From JAYODW01 sp038116745 (GTDB lineage: Bacteria; Pseudomonadota; Gammaproteobacteria; Ga0077536): a stretch of 64,000 nt of DNA. A program made the translations under genes and the position numbers. Below, in pieces: positions 17,881-26,104 of this stretch. The stretch lies in NCBI GenBank assembly GCA_038116745.1, contig JAYODW010000015.1, forward strand, positions 1 to 64,000. The letters are read 5' to 3'. The notes beneath the pieces were generated by a model, which searched no databases, was not told the origin of the DNA, and saw only the letters and a program-made list of their open reading frames with translations. Position 1 is the first letter of the stretch, and every line of letters begins with the position of its first letter.

Positions 17881-18467
17881 GCATTCACCCCCTGGCAGAA
17901 AAAATTCTGCAGAAGCTCATGGCCGTGAGCAGTCAGGATCGATTCCGGATGAAACTGGACTCCATGAACTGCCAGAGACCTGTGCTCGATCCCCATGATT
18001 TCATCCATGGCACCTTCTTCTGTTTCGGTCCAGGCGCTCACCTCAAGGCAGTCAGGCAGGGTAGCGCGCTCAGCGACCAGCGAGTGGTAGCGGGTCGCTG
18101 TAAAAGGGCTTTCCAGGCCGGCAAAGACACCTGTGCCGCGATGATGGATCTGCGAAGTTTTTCCATGCATGACTTCTTTCGCGTGGACCACCCGGCCACC
18201 AAACGCCTGCGCAATGCTTTGATGCCCAAGGCAGACACCCAGAATCGGGATTCTGCCCGCATATTCGCGAACGCAAGCTAGAGAAACCCCGGCCTGGTCA
18301 GGTGAGCACGGCCCAGGCGAAATGATGATGTGACTGGGGTCCAGGGCCCCTACCTGCTCAACGGTGATCGCATCGTTTCGAAACACTTCGACCTCCTGAC
18401 CCAGCTCCCCGCAGTACTGCACCAGGTTGTAGGTGAACGAATCGTAGTTATCGATCATCAGAATCAT
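17877..18467 (-). CDS. trpG: Anthranilate synthase glutamine amidotransferase subunit
   Basis: Supplies ammonia from glutamine to TrpE; may also serve PabB. 196 residues, class I amidotransferase: catalytic Cys near residue 80 in GVCLGHQSIAQAFGG, His and Glu in HGVQFHPESI, and the N-terminal MILMIDNYDSFTYNLVQY. It is the first gene of trpG-trpD-trpC. The synthase subunit trpE, which precedes trpG or follows gph in related genomes, is missing from the 140-base gap upstream. Confidence 0.96.
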   Translation of the reverse strand: MILMIDNYDSFTYNLVQYCGELGQEVEVFRNDAITVEQVGALDPSHIIISPGPCSPDQAGVSLACVREYAGRIPILGVCLGHQSIAQAFGGRVVHAKEVMHGKTSQIHHRGTGVFAGLESPFTATRYHSLVAERATLPDCLEVSAWTETEEGAMDEIMGIEHRSLAVHGVQFHPESILTAHGHELLQNFFCQGVNA

Positions 18468-18607
18468 AAAAGCTCAAAACGATGCGGGCGAGGGGCGGCA
18501 GGAGCGGGGCATACTACCGCATTGGTCAGCCCACAGACCCCTGAAAATTGGCTTCGCGCATGAGAATTTGGAAGATCCAAGGCCTGCTGGCAAAGACAAA
18601 TAGGCTG

Positions 18608-19315
18608 TCAAATTCGGCCCACGTCCGGCTGGGCTCTAGCTATCCAATCGGCACACCAGGGTCCAAGCTCAGCGAGCCGATCAATACACCGATCGGCACC
18701 AGCGGCGGCCAGATCGACGCCACCGCCGTAGCCATAAGTGACGCACACCACCCGGCAGCCGGCGCGCCTGCCGGCTTCAAGGTCCAACAATGAGTCGCCA
18801 ACCATCACCGTCCGATCCACACTCGAGTCCAGAAGGGACATAGCATGCAAAAGAGGTGCGGGCTCAGGTTTTTTGGCAGGCAGAGAGTCCCCGCTCAGTA
18901 CCAGATCAAACCGGTCAGCAAGATCCGCCGCGGTCAGCAAGGGCTCACTAAACCGTGCCGGCTTGTTCGTGACCACGGCGAGCTTCCATCCGTTTGAGCG
19001 CAGAGACTCAAGCGTTTCGATCGTCGTGGGGTACACCCGCGAGCGCACAAAAACACTGGCGGCGTAGACCGCATCAAACGTCTCGTAGACGCGCTCAAAA
19101 ATCGCAGAAGGCGCATTACCATCGGGACGCCCCGTCAGCGCTCGGTGAATCAGCCGGGTTGCGCCGCCTCCGATGTAGTCACGAACCTGCGCCTCTCCAA
19201 TCGGCGCAAAACCATGCGTGGACAAGGCATTATCAACCGCATGCGCAAGATCAGGTGCGCTATCGACCAGCGTGCCGTCCAGATCGAACAGCGCAAGCCA
19301 ATTTGCGCCACTCAC
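18608..19315 (-). CDS. gph: Phosphoglycolate phosphatase (HAD superfamily)
   Basis: Dephosphorylates 2-phosphoglycolate. 235 residues. HAD motif I LFDLDGTLVDSAPDL carries the nucleophile Asp, motif II is VVTNKP, the motif III Lys lies in SLPAKKPEPAPLL, and motif IV is VMVGDSLLDLEAGRRAG. Its start overlaps the rpe stop by 4 bases, so rpe-gph is a coupled pair as in other gammaproteobacteria. Confidence 0.93.
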   Translation of the reverse strand: MSGANWLALFDLDGTLVDSAPDLAHAVDNALSTHGFAPIGEAQVRDYIGGGATRLIHRALTGRPDGNAPSAIFERVYETFDAVYAASVFVRSRVYPTTIETLESLRSNGWKLAVVTNKPARFSEPLLTAADLADRFDLVLSGDSLPAKKPEPAPLLHAMSLLDSSVDRTVMVGDSLLDLEAGRRAGCRVVCVTYGYGGGVDLAAAGADRCIDRLAELGPWCADWIARAQPDVGRI

Positions 19316-19992
19316 GCGCCGGCGGAATTTCCGAGCGCGTCGCGCATCTGCGCGATTGCCGCCGTATAGCTCGTCGCGCCGAAAATGGCAGAACCCGCGA
19401 CGAAGGTATCCGCTCCGGCAGCCGCGATGCCTGAGATGTTGTCCGCTTTGACGCCTCCGTCAATTTCCAGGCGGATAGAGAACCCAGAAGCGTCAATCAT
19501 GGCTCTCGCCTGGCGCAGCTTATTTAAAGCAGAAGGTATGAAGCTCTGGCCGCCGAACCCGGGATTGACCGACATGATCAGGATCAGATCCAGCTTATCG
19601 AGCACGTGTTCGGCGAAGCTCAAGGGGACGCCGGGATTAAACACGAGCCCGGCTTTGCGGCCAGCGTCGCGGATCCGTTGAAGATTCCGGTCAACATGCC
19701 GCGTCGCATCCGGATGAAAGGAAATTATGTCCGCGCCAGCTTCGATGAAACCATCAATCAGAGCCTCGACCGGCTCAACCATCAGGTGGGCGTCAATGGG
19801 TGCAGTAATGCCCGCATCGCGGAGGGCTTTGCAGACCATCGGACCAATCGTGAGGTTCGGCACGTAGTGGTTGTCCATAACATCGAAGTGGATCCAGTCT
19901 GCGCCCGCTGTGAGCACGGCACGCACCTCTTCCCCCAGCCTGGCAAAATCAGCAGACAGGATCGAAGGAGCTATAAGAGCGGGCTGTTTCAT
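19312..19992 (-). CDS. rpe: Ribulose-phosphate 3-epimerase
   Basis: Interconverts ribulose and xylulose 5-phosphates. 226-residue barrel with APSILSADFARLGEEV, metal ligands in DWIHFDVMDNHYVPN, DAHLMVEP, MSVNPGFGGQSFIP and EIDGGVKADN. It heads the minus-strand series rpe-gph-(gap)-trpG-trpD-trpC. Confidence 0.96.
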   Translation of the reverse strand: MKQPALIAPSILSADFARLGEEVRAVLTAGADWIHFDVMDNHYVPNLTIGPMVCKALRDAGITAPIDAHLMVEPVEALIDGFIEAGADIISFHPDATRHVDRNLQRIRDAGRKAGLVFNPGVPLSFAEHVLDKLDLILIMSVNPGFGGQSFIPSALNKLRQARAMIDASGFSIRLEIDGGVKADNISGIAAAGADTFVAGSAIFGATSYTAAIAQMRDALGNSAGA

Positions 19993-20143
19993 GGGTCACT
20001 CGATTTCGGGGCCTCACGCGCGGCCGGACTGTACCGGATCAACTGCCCCCTTGCACGGCCACAGCATCAGAACTGGATCACTCTCGAACAGAGATAAAGT
20101 CCCGATCATCAAAGTTACGGAATCCGCGACCGCTAAATCAGTT

Positions 20144-20983
20144 ATGGCTAACCGAATTCTGAAATGCTGTCTCGCCGGACTCATCCTGCTGATGTGCGGA
20201 ATCGTTGAGATATCCGCCCAGGAGACAGACGCTGCTATGGCGGAAAATGCGCCGGAGCCTAGCTTGCAGGCCCCTCAGCCCGGGGCATCTCCGGCACCCG
20301 GCGGAGAAAATGCTCTTCTGCGAATGCTGGCCGATGGCGAGCTCGGCGAAGATTTCGATACCGTGACCGCAGGCGATGACAGGGGACTGATTCGATACGC
20401 ACAAGCACTTGACACCCCAGCAGCAGGGGCCCTCATTACCGTTCCTGAACCCGGGGAGTACATCCCCTCTTCACGACTGACCGATGCATTTGTGACCGAA
20501 TTCCAGCCCAACGGTTGGTCAGTTGTCGCGCTGCAGATGCCGCTTCTGGGGCACACAGCTGAATTGTGGGATTACCAGCAAACACACGACCAGGCGCTTG
20601 CGCGGCTCGAGGCTCTGGTACAGCGACTGGAGAGCGATGGTATCGGGCAGATAGTCGTCCTCGCGTCCGGTGAGAATGCCGCCCGGATCAGCGCATGGCT
20701 AGCGGCAAAACCGCCTGATGGACCGATCAAAGCGCTGGTGACGCGTGGGCGCTGGTCCGAGTCTGAACTGCCTGTAGATCTGCCGCGACTGGAGCTGATC
20801 CCGCTGCGCACGCCCTACGCTGAAGAAAAAGCGGTGCATCGCTGGCAGCAAACCCCTTCCGAGCAGCGCCGCACCATACGGATCCTGCGTTATCCCCAGG
20901 CAGACAGGTCTTTTGCCGGCGTCGAGTCGCTGGTCGCGCGCGATCTTCGCGGCTGGCTGCGCTCACTCTCAGCGCCGCTCTGA
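20144..20983 (+). CDS. DUF3530 family exported protein
   Basis: 279 residues of unknown function. An N-terminal signal peptide (about 5-25, CLAGLILLMCGIVEISAQ) and an Ala/Pro/Glu-rich stretch lead to a region with alpha/beta-hydrolase-like order: LITVPEPGEYIPSS, FQPNGWSVVALQMPLLGH and IVVLASGENAAR. The usual GxSxG nucleophile is replaced by ASGENA, so hydrolase activity is doubtful. The ATG at 20144 is chosen because the signal peptide begins there; the open frame extends upstream over rpe without sense. It is divergent from rpe and converges on queG. Confidence 0.78.
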   Translation: MANRILKCCLAGLILLMCGIVEISAQETDAAMAENAPEPSLQAPQPGASPAPGGENALLRMLADGELGEDFDTVTAGDDRGLIRYAQALDTPAAGALITVPEPGEYIPSSRLTDAFVTEFQPNGWSVVALQMPLLGHTAELWDYQQTHDQALARLEALVQRLESDGIGQIVVLASGENAARISAWLAAKPPDGPIKALVTRGRWSESELPVDLPRLELIPLRTPYAEEKAVHRWQQTPSEQRRTIRILRYPQADRSFAGVESLVARDLRGWLRSLSAPL

Positions 20984-20987
20984 TCTT

Positions 20988-22121
20988 TCAGGTTCCGGGT
21001 GCTCCGCCCTGTGCTGCCCGTTTTTCCATCTGCCGCTGCAGCGCCCAGGTTACGTGCTCGCGCACCAGCGGCGACGGATGCTCCCGGCGCTCCGCCAGCG
21101 CCCTCAGCACATCCGGGTTAGCGGGCGCGTTTCCCAGTCCCACAGCGAGATTGCGCAGCCATTGCTCGTACCCGATCCGTCGCAATGCTGACCCTTCGGT
21201 CAATCGCAAAAACGCCTCTGCTGGAAGTTCGAAGAGCTCCAGTAGCTGTGCTTTGTCCAGGCCGTGCCGCGGCGCGAAGTCCTGCTCTTTTGTCAGACCT
21301 GCGTAACGGTTCCACGGACAAACCAGCTGACAGTCGTCGCAGCCAAAAACCCGGTTGCCGATCAGGGGCCGCAGTTCCTCCGGAATGGCGGTTTTAAGCT
21401 CAATCGTCAGATAGGAAATACAGCGTCTGGCATCCAGCACATAAGGCTCGACGAAAGCATCCGTCGGACACAAACGCATGCAGCGCGTACAGCTGCCGCA
21501 ATGATCGCGCGCAGACGCCGTGGCTTCTGGCAACGCGAGGTCAGTGAAAATCTCGCCCAGAAAAAAAAGGGAGCCACCCTCGCGAGTTAGAAGATTCGTA
21601 TTTTTCCCGATCCACCCCAACCCGGCGTTACGCGCCAGCGCTCTCTCCAGCACTGGAGCGCTGTCGGTAAAAACCCGGTAGCCAAATGGCCCTATGAAAG
21701 TCGCCAGTCGCTCGGCGAGTTTCTTCAGTCTACCCCGCATCACCTTGTGGTAATCCCGTCCAAGCGCATAACGGGAGATATACGCTTGCGCGGGATCTGC
21801 CAGGTCGGCGAGTGCGGCGCGGCGGTTCTGGGCCATGTAGTCCATACGGAAGCTCAACACCGACAGCGTTCCCTCATGCAGCTTCCCCGGTTCCCGGCGC
21901 TTGTCGCCGTGACGCGCCATGTAGGCGAGGTCGCCATGCAGGCCGCGCGCCAACCACGCATCAAGCCGTTCGTGATCCTGCTCCAGCTGAAGCCGTGCGA
22001 CGCCCCAGTCCGCAAAGCCCATCTCCTCAGACCAGGCATCAATACGGCTCAGCAGATCTGTGGTTCTGAGCGCATCATCAGCGCCTTCCGGCGCAGATGA
22101 AAGCCTGGCATTTGTCAACAC
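20988..22121 (-). CDS. queG: Epoxyqueuosine reductase
   Basis: Last step of queuosine synthesis on tRNA, using cobalamin and two [4Fe-4S] clusters. 377 residues. The DUF1730 N-terminal part is followed by ferredoxin-type Cys motifs CGSCTRCMRLCPTDAF (about 205) and CDDCQLVCPWNRY (about 263), and a C-terminal HEAT-like repeat region. The start overlaps the end of the ParA gene by 7 bases. It is often next to tsaE or nnr elsewhere, but not here. Confidence 0.93.
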   Translation of the reverse strand: MLTNARLSSAPEGADDALRTTDLLSRIDAWSEEMGFADWGVARLQLEQDHERLDAWLARGLHGDLAYMARHGDKRREPGKLHEGTLSVLSFRMDYMAQNRRAALADLADPAQAYISRYALGRDYHKVMRGRLKKLAERLATFIGPFGYRVFTDSAPVLERALARNAGLGWIGKNTNLLTREGGSLFFLGEIFTDLALPEATASARDHCGSCTRCMRLCPTDAFVEPYVLDARRCISYLTIELKTAIPEELRPLIGNRVFGCDDCQLVCPWNRYAGLTKEQDFAPRHGLDKAQLLELFELPAEAFLRLTEGSALRRIGYEQWLRNLAVGLGNAPANPDVLRALAERREHPSPLVREHVTWALQRQMEKRAAQGGAPGT

Positions 22122-22891
22122 GACACGCCCTTGGCGAGTTTCAATCGCTCGGCGACGGCAGCCCAGAGCGCACGGAAGGCACGCCCTCCCGGCGTGTTGT
22201 CCGCAAATGTATTGACCGGCGCACGATGCTCACCCATCTGCTCTACATGCGTTGTATAAGGTATGTAGGTGCGGAGGATTTCCTCGTGCTCGCGGGCGAA
22301 AGAAGTGACGAGATGTCGGTGAAGCTTTTTTCGGCGGTCGACCATCGAGAAAAAGGGCAGTAATCGGGCGTTCGAGTCGTCAAGCTGCCCATCCCGAAAG
22401 GCGCTCAGCTGCTCGAAAGCGCGAATAGAAAGATGCGTCGGGATGAGGGGAACCAACAGCACGTCGGACATATGAAAGACGTTCTCTGAAAGCAAGGACA
22501 TGCTCGGCGCACAGTCCAGGATTACCAGGTCGTAGTCGCTTTTTATTATTCGCAGCAGCTTGCGCAGCCGAACCTGTGGCTTGTCATGCGCGGCCAGCTC
22601 CAGGTCAATATTGCGATACGAGAAATCCGACGGCACCAGGTCGAGCCGCGGGTAGTCGGTAGAACGGATGGCGCGAGAGAGGTTCTTCTTTTTCTCCAGC
22701 AGCTTTGCCGCGCCGCCGCCAAGCCCTGGCTTTGCCCTAAGGTAAAAGCTCGCAGCACCTTGCGCGTCCAGATCCCAGACCAGAGTGCGAAGGCCACTCT
22801 CACTGGCGAGGTATCCGAGATTAACCGCTGTAGCTGTCTTGCCGACGCCGCCTTTCAGGTTGATGGTCGCAATAACACGCATGGCGCTCAC
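22115..22891 (-). CDS. Orphan ParA-family ATPase
   Basis: Deviant-Walker-A ATPase of the MinD/ParA family, 258 residues. The nucleotide loop LKGGVGKTATAVNL (signature Lys13), the Walker A' Asp in WDLDAQGAAS and Walker B VILDCAPSMSLL are intact. No ParB, centromere-like repeats or N-terminal helix-turn-helix are seen, and the C-terminus has no MinD-type membrane helix. It lies between a PIN-PhoH gene and queG and its stop overlaps the queG start, so it is not the chromosomal parA, which normally sits in the gid-parAB cluster. It may position a protein cargo, but no partner is visible. An ATG three codons downstream is an alternative start. Confidence 0.85.
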   Translation of the reverse strand: MSAMRVIATINLKGGVGKTATAVNLGYLASESGLRTLVWDLDAQGAASFYLRAKPGLGGGAAKLLEKKKNLSRAIRSTDYPRLDLVPSDFSYRNIDLELAAHDKPQVRLRKLLRIIKSDYDLVILDCAPSMSLLSENVFHMSDVLLVPLIPTHLSIRAFEQLSAFRDGQLDDSNARLLPFFSMVDRRKKLHRHLVTSFAREHEEILRTYIPYTTHVEQMGEHRAPVNTFADNTPGGRAFRALWAAVAERLKLAKGVSC

Positions 22892-23038
22892 ACCAAGACG
22901 AACGGTCCGCTCGGGCGGTTTTCAGCAGTGCGCACAGGCCGCAGGCTTCTTTCAAGCGCAACTGGACAACCGCTTTGATGGGTACAAAGAAACGGACGGC
23001 GCAGGCAGCGGCTCATCGACTCGGGTGTCCCGGTCGCT

Positions 23039-24436
23039 TCAGAGATTCTGCGACGCATAGTCAGCCAGCGGCGAGCGCTCACCACGCTGCAGCCCGATAT
23101 GCCCATTCCTTTCCCAGTTGCGGAATCGGTCAATGACATACGTCAGACCGGAGGTCGTCTCACTGAGGTAAGGCGAATCGATCTGCGACAGATTGCCAAG
23201 ACAAACAAGCTTTGTCCCAGGGCCAGCGCGAGTGATCAGCGTCTTCATCTGTTTTGCCGTCAGATTCTGCGCTTCATCGATTATGACGAACCGATTCAGA
23301 AAGGTGCGGCCGCGCATGAAGTTGAGAGAACGAATCTTGATGCGCTTTTCCAGTAGCGCATCCGTCGCGTTACGGGCCCAGCTGTCCTCAGCGGCAATAT
23401 CGGTAAGCACTTCGAGGTTGTCCAGCAGTGCACCCATCCATGGCGTCATCTTTTCCTCTTCCGTGCCTGGCAGAAAACCGATGTCCTCTCCGACCGGCAG
23501 TGTCGCGCGGGTCATGATGATCTCCCGATAAAGTCGCGTGTCCATGCACTGCGTGAGCCCTGCAGCAAGCGCAAGCAGGGTCTTGCCGGTACCTGCTACA
23601 CCGATCAGTGACACGAACTCCACCTGCGGGTCCATCAGCAGGTTGAGAGCGAGACTCTGCTCACGGTTGCGCGCGCGAATGCCCCAGACCAGGGCATCCT
23701 CCGCCTGATAATCGGTTGCTGGTGCCAGTCTGACCCGACCTCCTTCCCTGGGGAAGACGCGCCACCCGGGACCATCATCTTCCGCTACGCAGATGAACTG
23801 ATTCGGGCCCACGAGCGGCAGCTCGGTCACATTCAGAAAAAGTTCACCGCTGCCGCCGTCACCGCGTTCCGCAAGCTGCTTGAGCCTCTCCCAGCCTTGC
23901 GCATCGAGCTGCAGAACGCCCGAGTAGAGCAGCTGAATATCATCCAGCACCTTGTCGCTGTGATAGTCCTCAACTGGGATTCCAAGCACGCGCGCTTTGA
24001 TGCGGACGTTGATGTCTTTGGACACCAGAACGACATCAGCGCTGGTAGTCTCCCGGCGTAGCCCGAGGACGGCTTTAAGGATCAGGTTATCAGGCGAATC
24101 CATACGCATCAGGTCGTGGGCATCTACTGCCAACGCCTGTGTCTGTAACCGAAGCCGGCCGCTGGGCAGCCTGCCTTCGAGATGAGAAGCGGGCGCTACA
24201 AGTGGGATCCCTGCCCGTATCTCCGCCGCGCTGCAGCTGCCCAGAACTCCATCGAGAAACCGACTGGCTTGTCGCGCATTCTGTGCGACCTCAGAACGCC
24301 CGTTCTTGGCAGCGTCCAGTTCCTCAAGCACCATCAGGGGAATGAAGACATCATGCTCGGCGAAGCGAAAGAGAGCGACCGGATCATGGATCAGGACATT
24401 GGTATCCAGAACGTAGATGCGTGGTGCAGCGGGCAT
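23039..24436 (-). CDS. PIN domain-PhoH ATPase (PhoH2-like)
   Basis: 465 residues joining an N-terminal PIN ribonuclease domain (about 5-135; YVLDTNVLIHDP and VLEELDAAKNG give the acidic residues) to a C-terminal PhoH ATPase with Walker A GVAGTGKTLLALAAG at about 280, Walker B FVIIDEAQNLTAKQMK and the PhoH signature GNLSQIDSPYLSETTSG. Proteins with this fusion (YlaK, mycobacterial PhoH2) have been reported to act as RNA helicase-nucleases. A second PhoH protein without a PIN domain is encoded at 56532. No antitoxin gene is adjacent. Confidence 0.88.
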   Translation of the reverse strand: MPAAPRIYVLDTNVLIHDPVALFRFAEHDVFIPLMVLEELDAAKNGRSEVAQNARQASRFLDGVLGSCSAAEIRAGIPLVAPASHLEGRLPSGRLRLQTQALAVDAHDLMRMDSPDNLILKAVLGLRRETTSADVVLVSKDINVRIKARVLGIPVEDYHSDKVLDDIQLLYSGVLQLDAQGWERLKQLAERGDGGSGELFLNVTELPLVGPNQFICVAEDDGPGWRVFPREGGRVRLAPATDYQAEDALVWGIRARNREQSLALNLLMDPQVEFVSLIGVAGTGKTLLALAAGLTQCMDTRLYREIIMTRATLPVGEDIGFLPGTEEEKMTPWMGALLDNLEVLTDIAAEDSWARNATDALLEKRIKIRSLNFMRGRTFLNRFVIIDEAQNLTAKQMKTLITRAGPGTKLVCLGNLSQIDSPYLSETTSGLTYVIDRFRNWERNGHIGLQRGERSPLADYASQNL

Positions 24437-24486
24437 AAGCCGAGTCCGAGATCAGGGGTCACTCGGGTGATTCGTTCCGCAACCGT

Positions 24487-25014
24487 CTACTTGACCGGCT
24501 CCATAATCGCATCAAGATTCAGCTGGTCACAGAAATCCATGAACTCGCTGCGCATTGCCGCGATCGAGATGTCAGTTGGAATACTGATAGTCATGTGCAG
24601 AGAAAACATGGGGGTTCCTGTGTGCGCAGCCGCATAGGTGCCGGTGTACATGTCCTCGACGTTGATTTCGCGACGGCTGAAAAACTGGGCAATCTGGTGA
24701 ACGATACCGACCTGGTCCACCGCGACAACTTCCACCGCGTAGGGGACCAGATTATGCGAGGGTTCGCGAGTCGTGGCACGCTGCGCGAGCACCGCAACAT
24801 CCAGGTCTTTGGCCAGACGGGAAAGCAGAGTTTCGATTTTCGCAATCGCGTCCCATGTCCCGGACAGCAGCACCGACATGGTGAACCGATCGCCAAGCAC
24901 GGCCATCCTGCTTTCGGCAATTGAACAGCCGCACTCGCGAAACCCTTTGACCAGCGACTCAACCAGGCCGGGGCGATTTAGTCCCATAGCTGAGACAGCA
25001 AGTAGGTTCTGCAT
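24487..25014 (-). CDS. gcvR: Glycine cleavage regulator GcvR-like, two ACT domains
   Basis: In E. coli GcvR represses glycine-cleavage genes by binding GcvA. 175 residues consisting of two ACT domains: the first from LLAVSAMGLNRPGLVESL and the second from EVVAVDQVGIVHQIAQFF. There is no DNA-binding domain. Divergence from dapA matches the dapA-gcvR order in E. coli and Pseudomonas. A possible -10 TATACT lies at 25058-25063 (minus) with no clear -35. Confidence 0.87.
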   Translation of the reverse strand: MQNLLAVSAMGLNRPGLVESLVKGFRECGCSIAESRMAVLGDRFTMSVLLSGTWDAIAKIETLLSRLAKDLDVAVLAQRATTREPSHNLVPYAVEVVAVDQVGIVHQIAQFFSRREINVEDMYTGTYAAAHTGTPMFSLHMTISIPTDISIAAMRSEFMDFCDQLNLDAIMEPVK

Positions 25015-25115
25015 CTTTTCTGGTTCGGATCGGTCTAAAGAGGGCAGGGGACGCGGCAGTATACCCGAGCATAGCGACGGTCCCTTCGGCTGGGCTATCG
25101 GGACCGCCTCTCACC

Positions 25116-25144
25116 TTGTCCACCTGATCGGCGCGCACTAAAAT
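25116..25144 (+). promoter_or_regulatory. Sigma-70 promoter for dapA-bamC
   Basis: TTGTCC, exactly 17 bases, then TAAAAT (5/6 match to TATAAT). Transcription would start near 25151, about 18 bases before the dapA ATG. This is one of the best-matched housekeeping promoters I could find by eye in the window. Confidence 0.65.
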
Positions 25145-25168
25145 AAACGGCTGTTTTGTGGTGTATCC

Positions 25169-26071
25169 ATGTTCAGCTTATCCGGTAGCGTTGTCGCTTT
25201 AGTAACCCCGATGTCTTCCGGCGTCGCGGCACAGACCCGTCTCGACGACGCTGCGCTTCTGCGCCTGGTGGAGTTTCATCTTGAGTCGGGGACAGATGGC
25301 ATTGTCGCCGTCGGAACAACTGGCGAATCCGCCACGCTGACCGAAGCTGAGCACATTGCCGTCATCAAACGCGTTGTGGAAGCCGTCGCCGGGCGAGTTC
25401 CTGTAATTGCTGGGACCGGAGCGAATTCGACTCACGAAGCAATCAAATTGACGCAGGCTGCGGCATCTGCCGGCGCGGATGCCTGTCTTCTCGTGACGCC
25501 CTACTACAATCGTCCGACCCAGGAAGGTCTGTATCTGCACCATAAAGCCGTCGCCGAAGCGGTAAACATTCCACAGATTCTCTATAACGTCCCTGGCCGC
25601 ACCGCATGCGACATGCTTCCCGAAACGGTTATCCGCTTATCGGCGCTACCCAATATCGTGGGCGTTAAAGAGGCAACCGGAGACGTCGACCGCGTATCTG
25701 CTATCAGAGAAGGAACGACTGCGGACTTCCTGCTGTACAGCGGGGATGATGCAACCGCACTCGAGTTTCTCCTCGCCGGCGGCGACGGTGTGATTTCGGT
25801 TACAGCTAATGTTGCACCCGCTGACATGCATGAACTCTGCGTCGCGGCCGCACGCGGGGATCGTGTGACGGCTGCGCAGATCGACGCTCGGCTGCAGCCG
25901 CTGCACCAGGATCTTTTCGTTGAGGCCAACCCGATCCCTGTGAAGTGGGCCGTGGCCGCGCTCGGTTTGATGGAGCAGGGGATCCGACTTCCGCTGACCT
26001 GGCTTGCGCCCGAACACGTAAACCGCGTGACAGACGCCATGCGCCATGCTGGTCTCGAACCCCAGAGCTAA
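25169..26071 (+). CDS. dapA: 4-hydroxy-tetrahydrodipicolinate synthase
   Basis: Condenses pyruvate with aspartate semialdehyde in lysine and diaminopimelate synthesis. 300-residue barrel with FSLSGSVVALVTPM, GTTGESATLTEAEH, the catalytic Tyr in VTPYYNRPTQEGLY and the Schiff-base Lys in IVGVKEATGDVDR. It is followed by bamC after 33 bases with Shine-Dalgarno GAGGAGA, the dapA-bamC operon known in E. coli. Confidence 0.97.
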   Translation: MFSLSGSVVALVTPMSSGVAAQTRLDDAALLRLVEFHLESGTDGIVAVGTTGESATLTEAEHIAVIKRVVEAVAGRVPVIAGTGANSTHEAIKLTQAAASAGADACLLVTPYYNRPTQEGLYLHHKAVAEAVNIPQILYNVPGRTACDMLPETVIRLSALPNIVGVKEATGDVDRVSAIREGTTADFLLYSGDDATALEFLLAGGDGVISVTANVAPADMHELCVAAARGDRVTAAQIDARLQPLHQDLFVEANPIPVKWAVAALGLMEQGIRLPLTWLAPEHVNRVTDAMRHAGLEPQS

Positions 26072-26104
26072 GCACGTTTTCGTGCCGCGAGGAGAGATTT
26101 TCAG

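Noticed and set aside
25077..25105. CGGTCCC/GGGACCG inverted repeat between gcvR and dapA
   Set aside because: Seven-base stem with a 15-base loop and no T-run; could be an operator but nothing ties it to a known factor.
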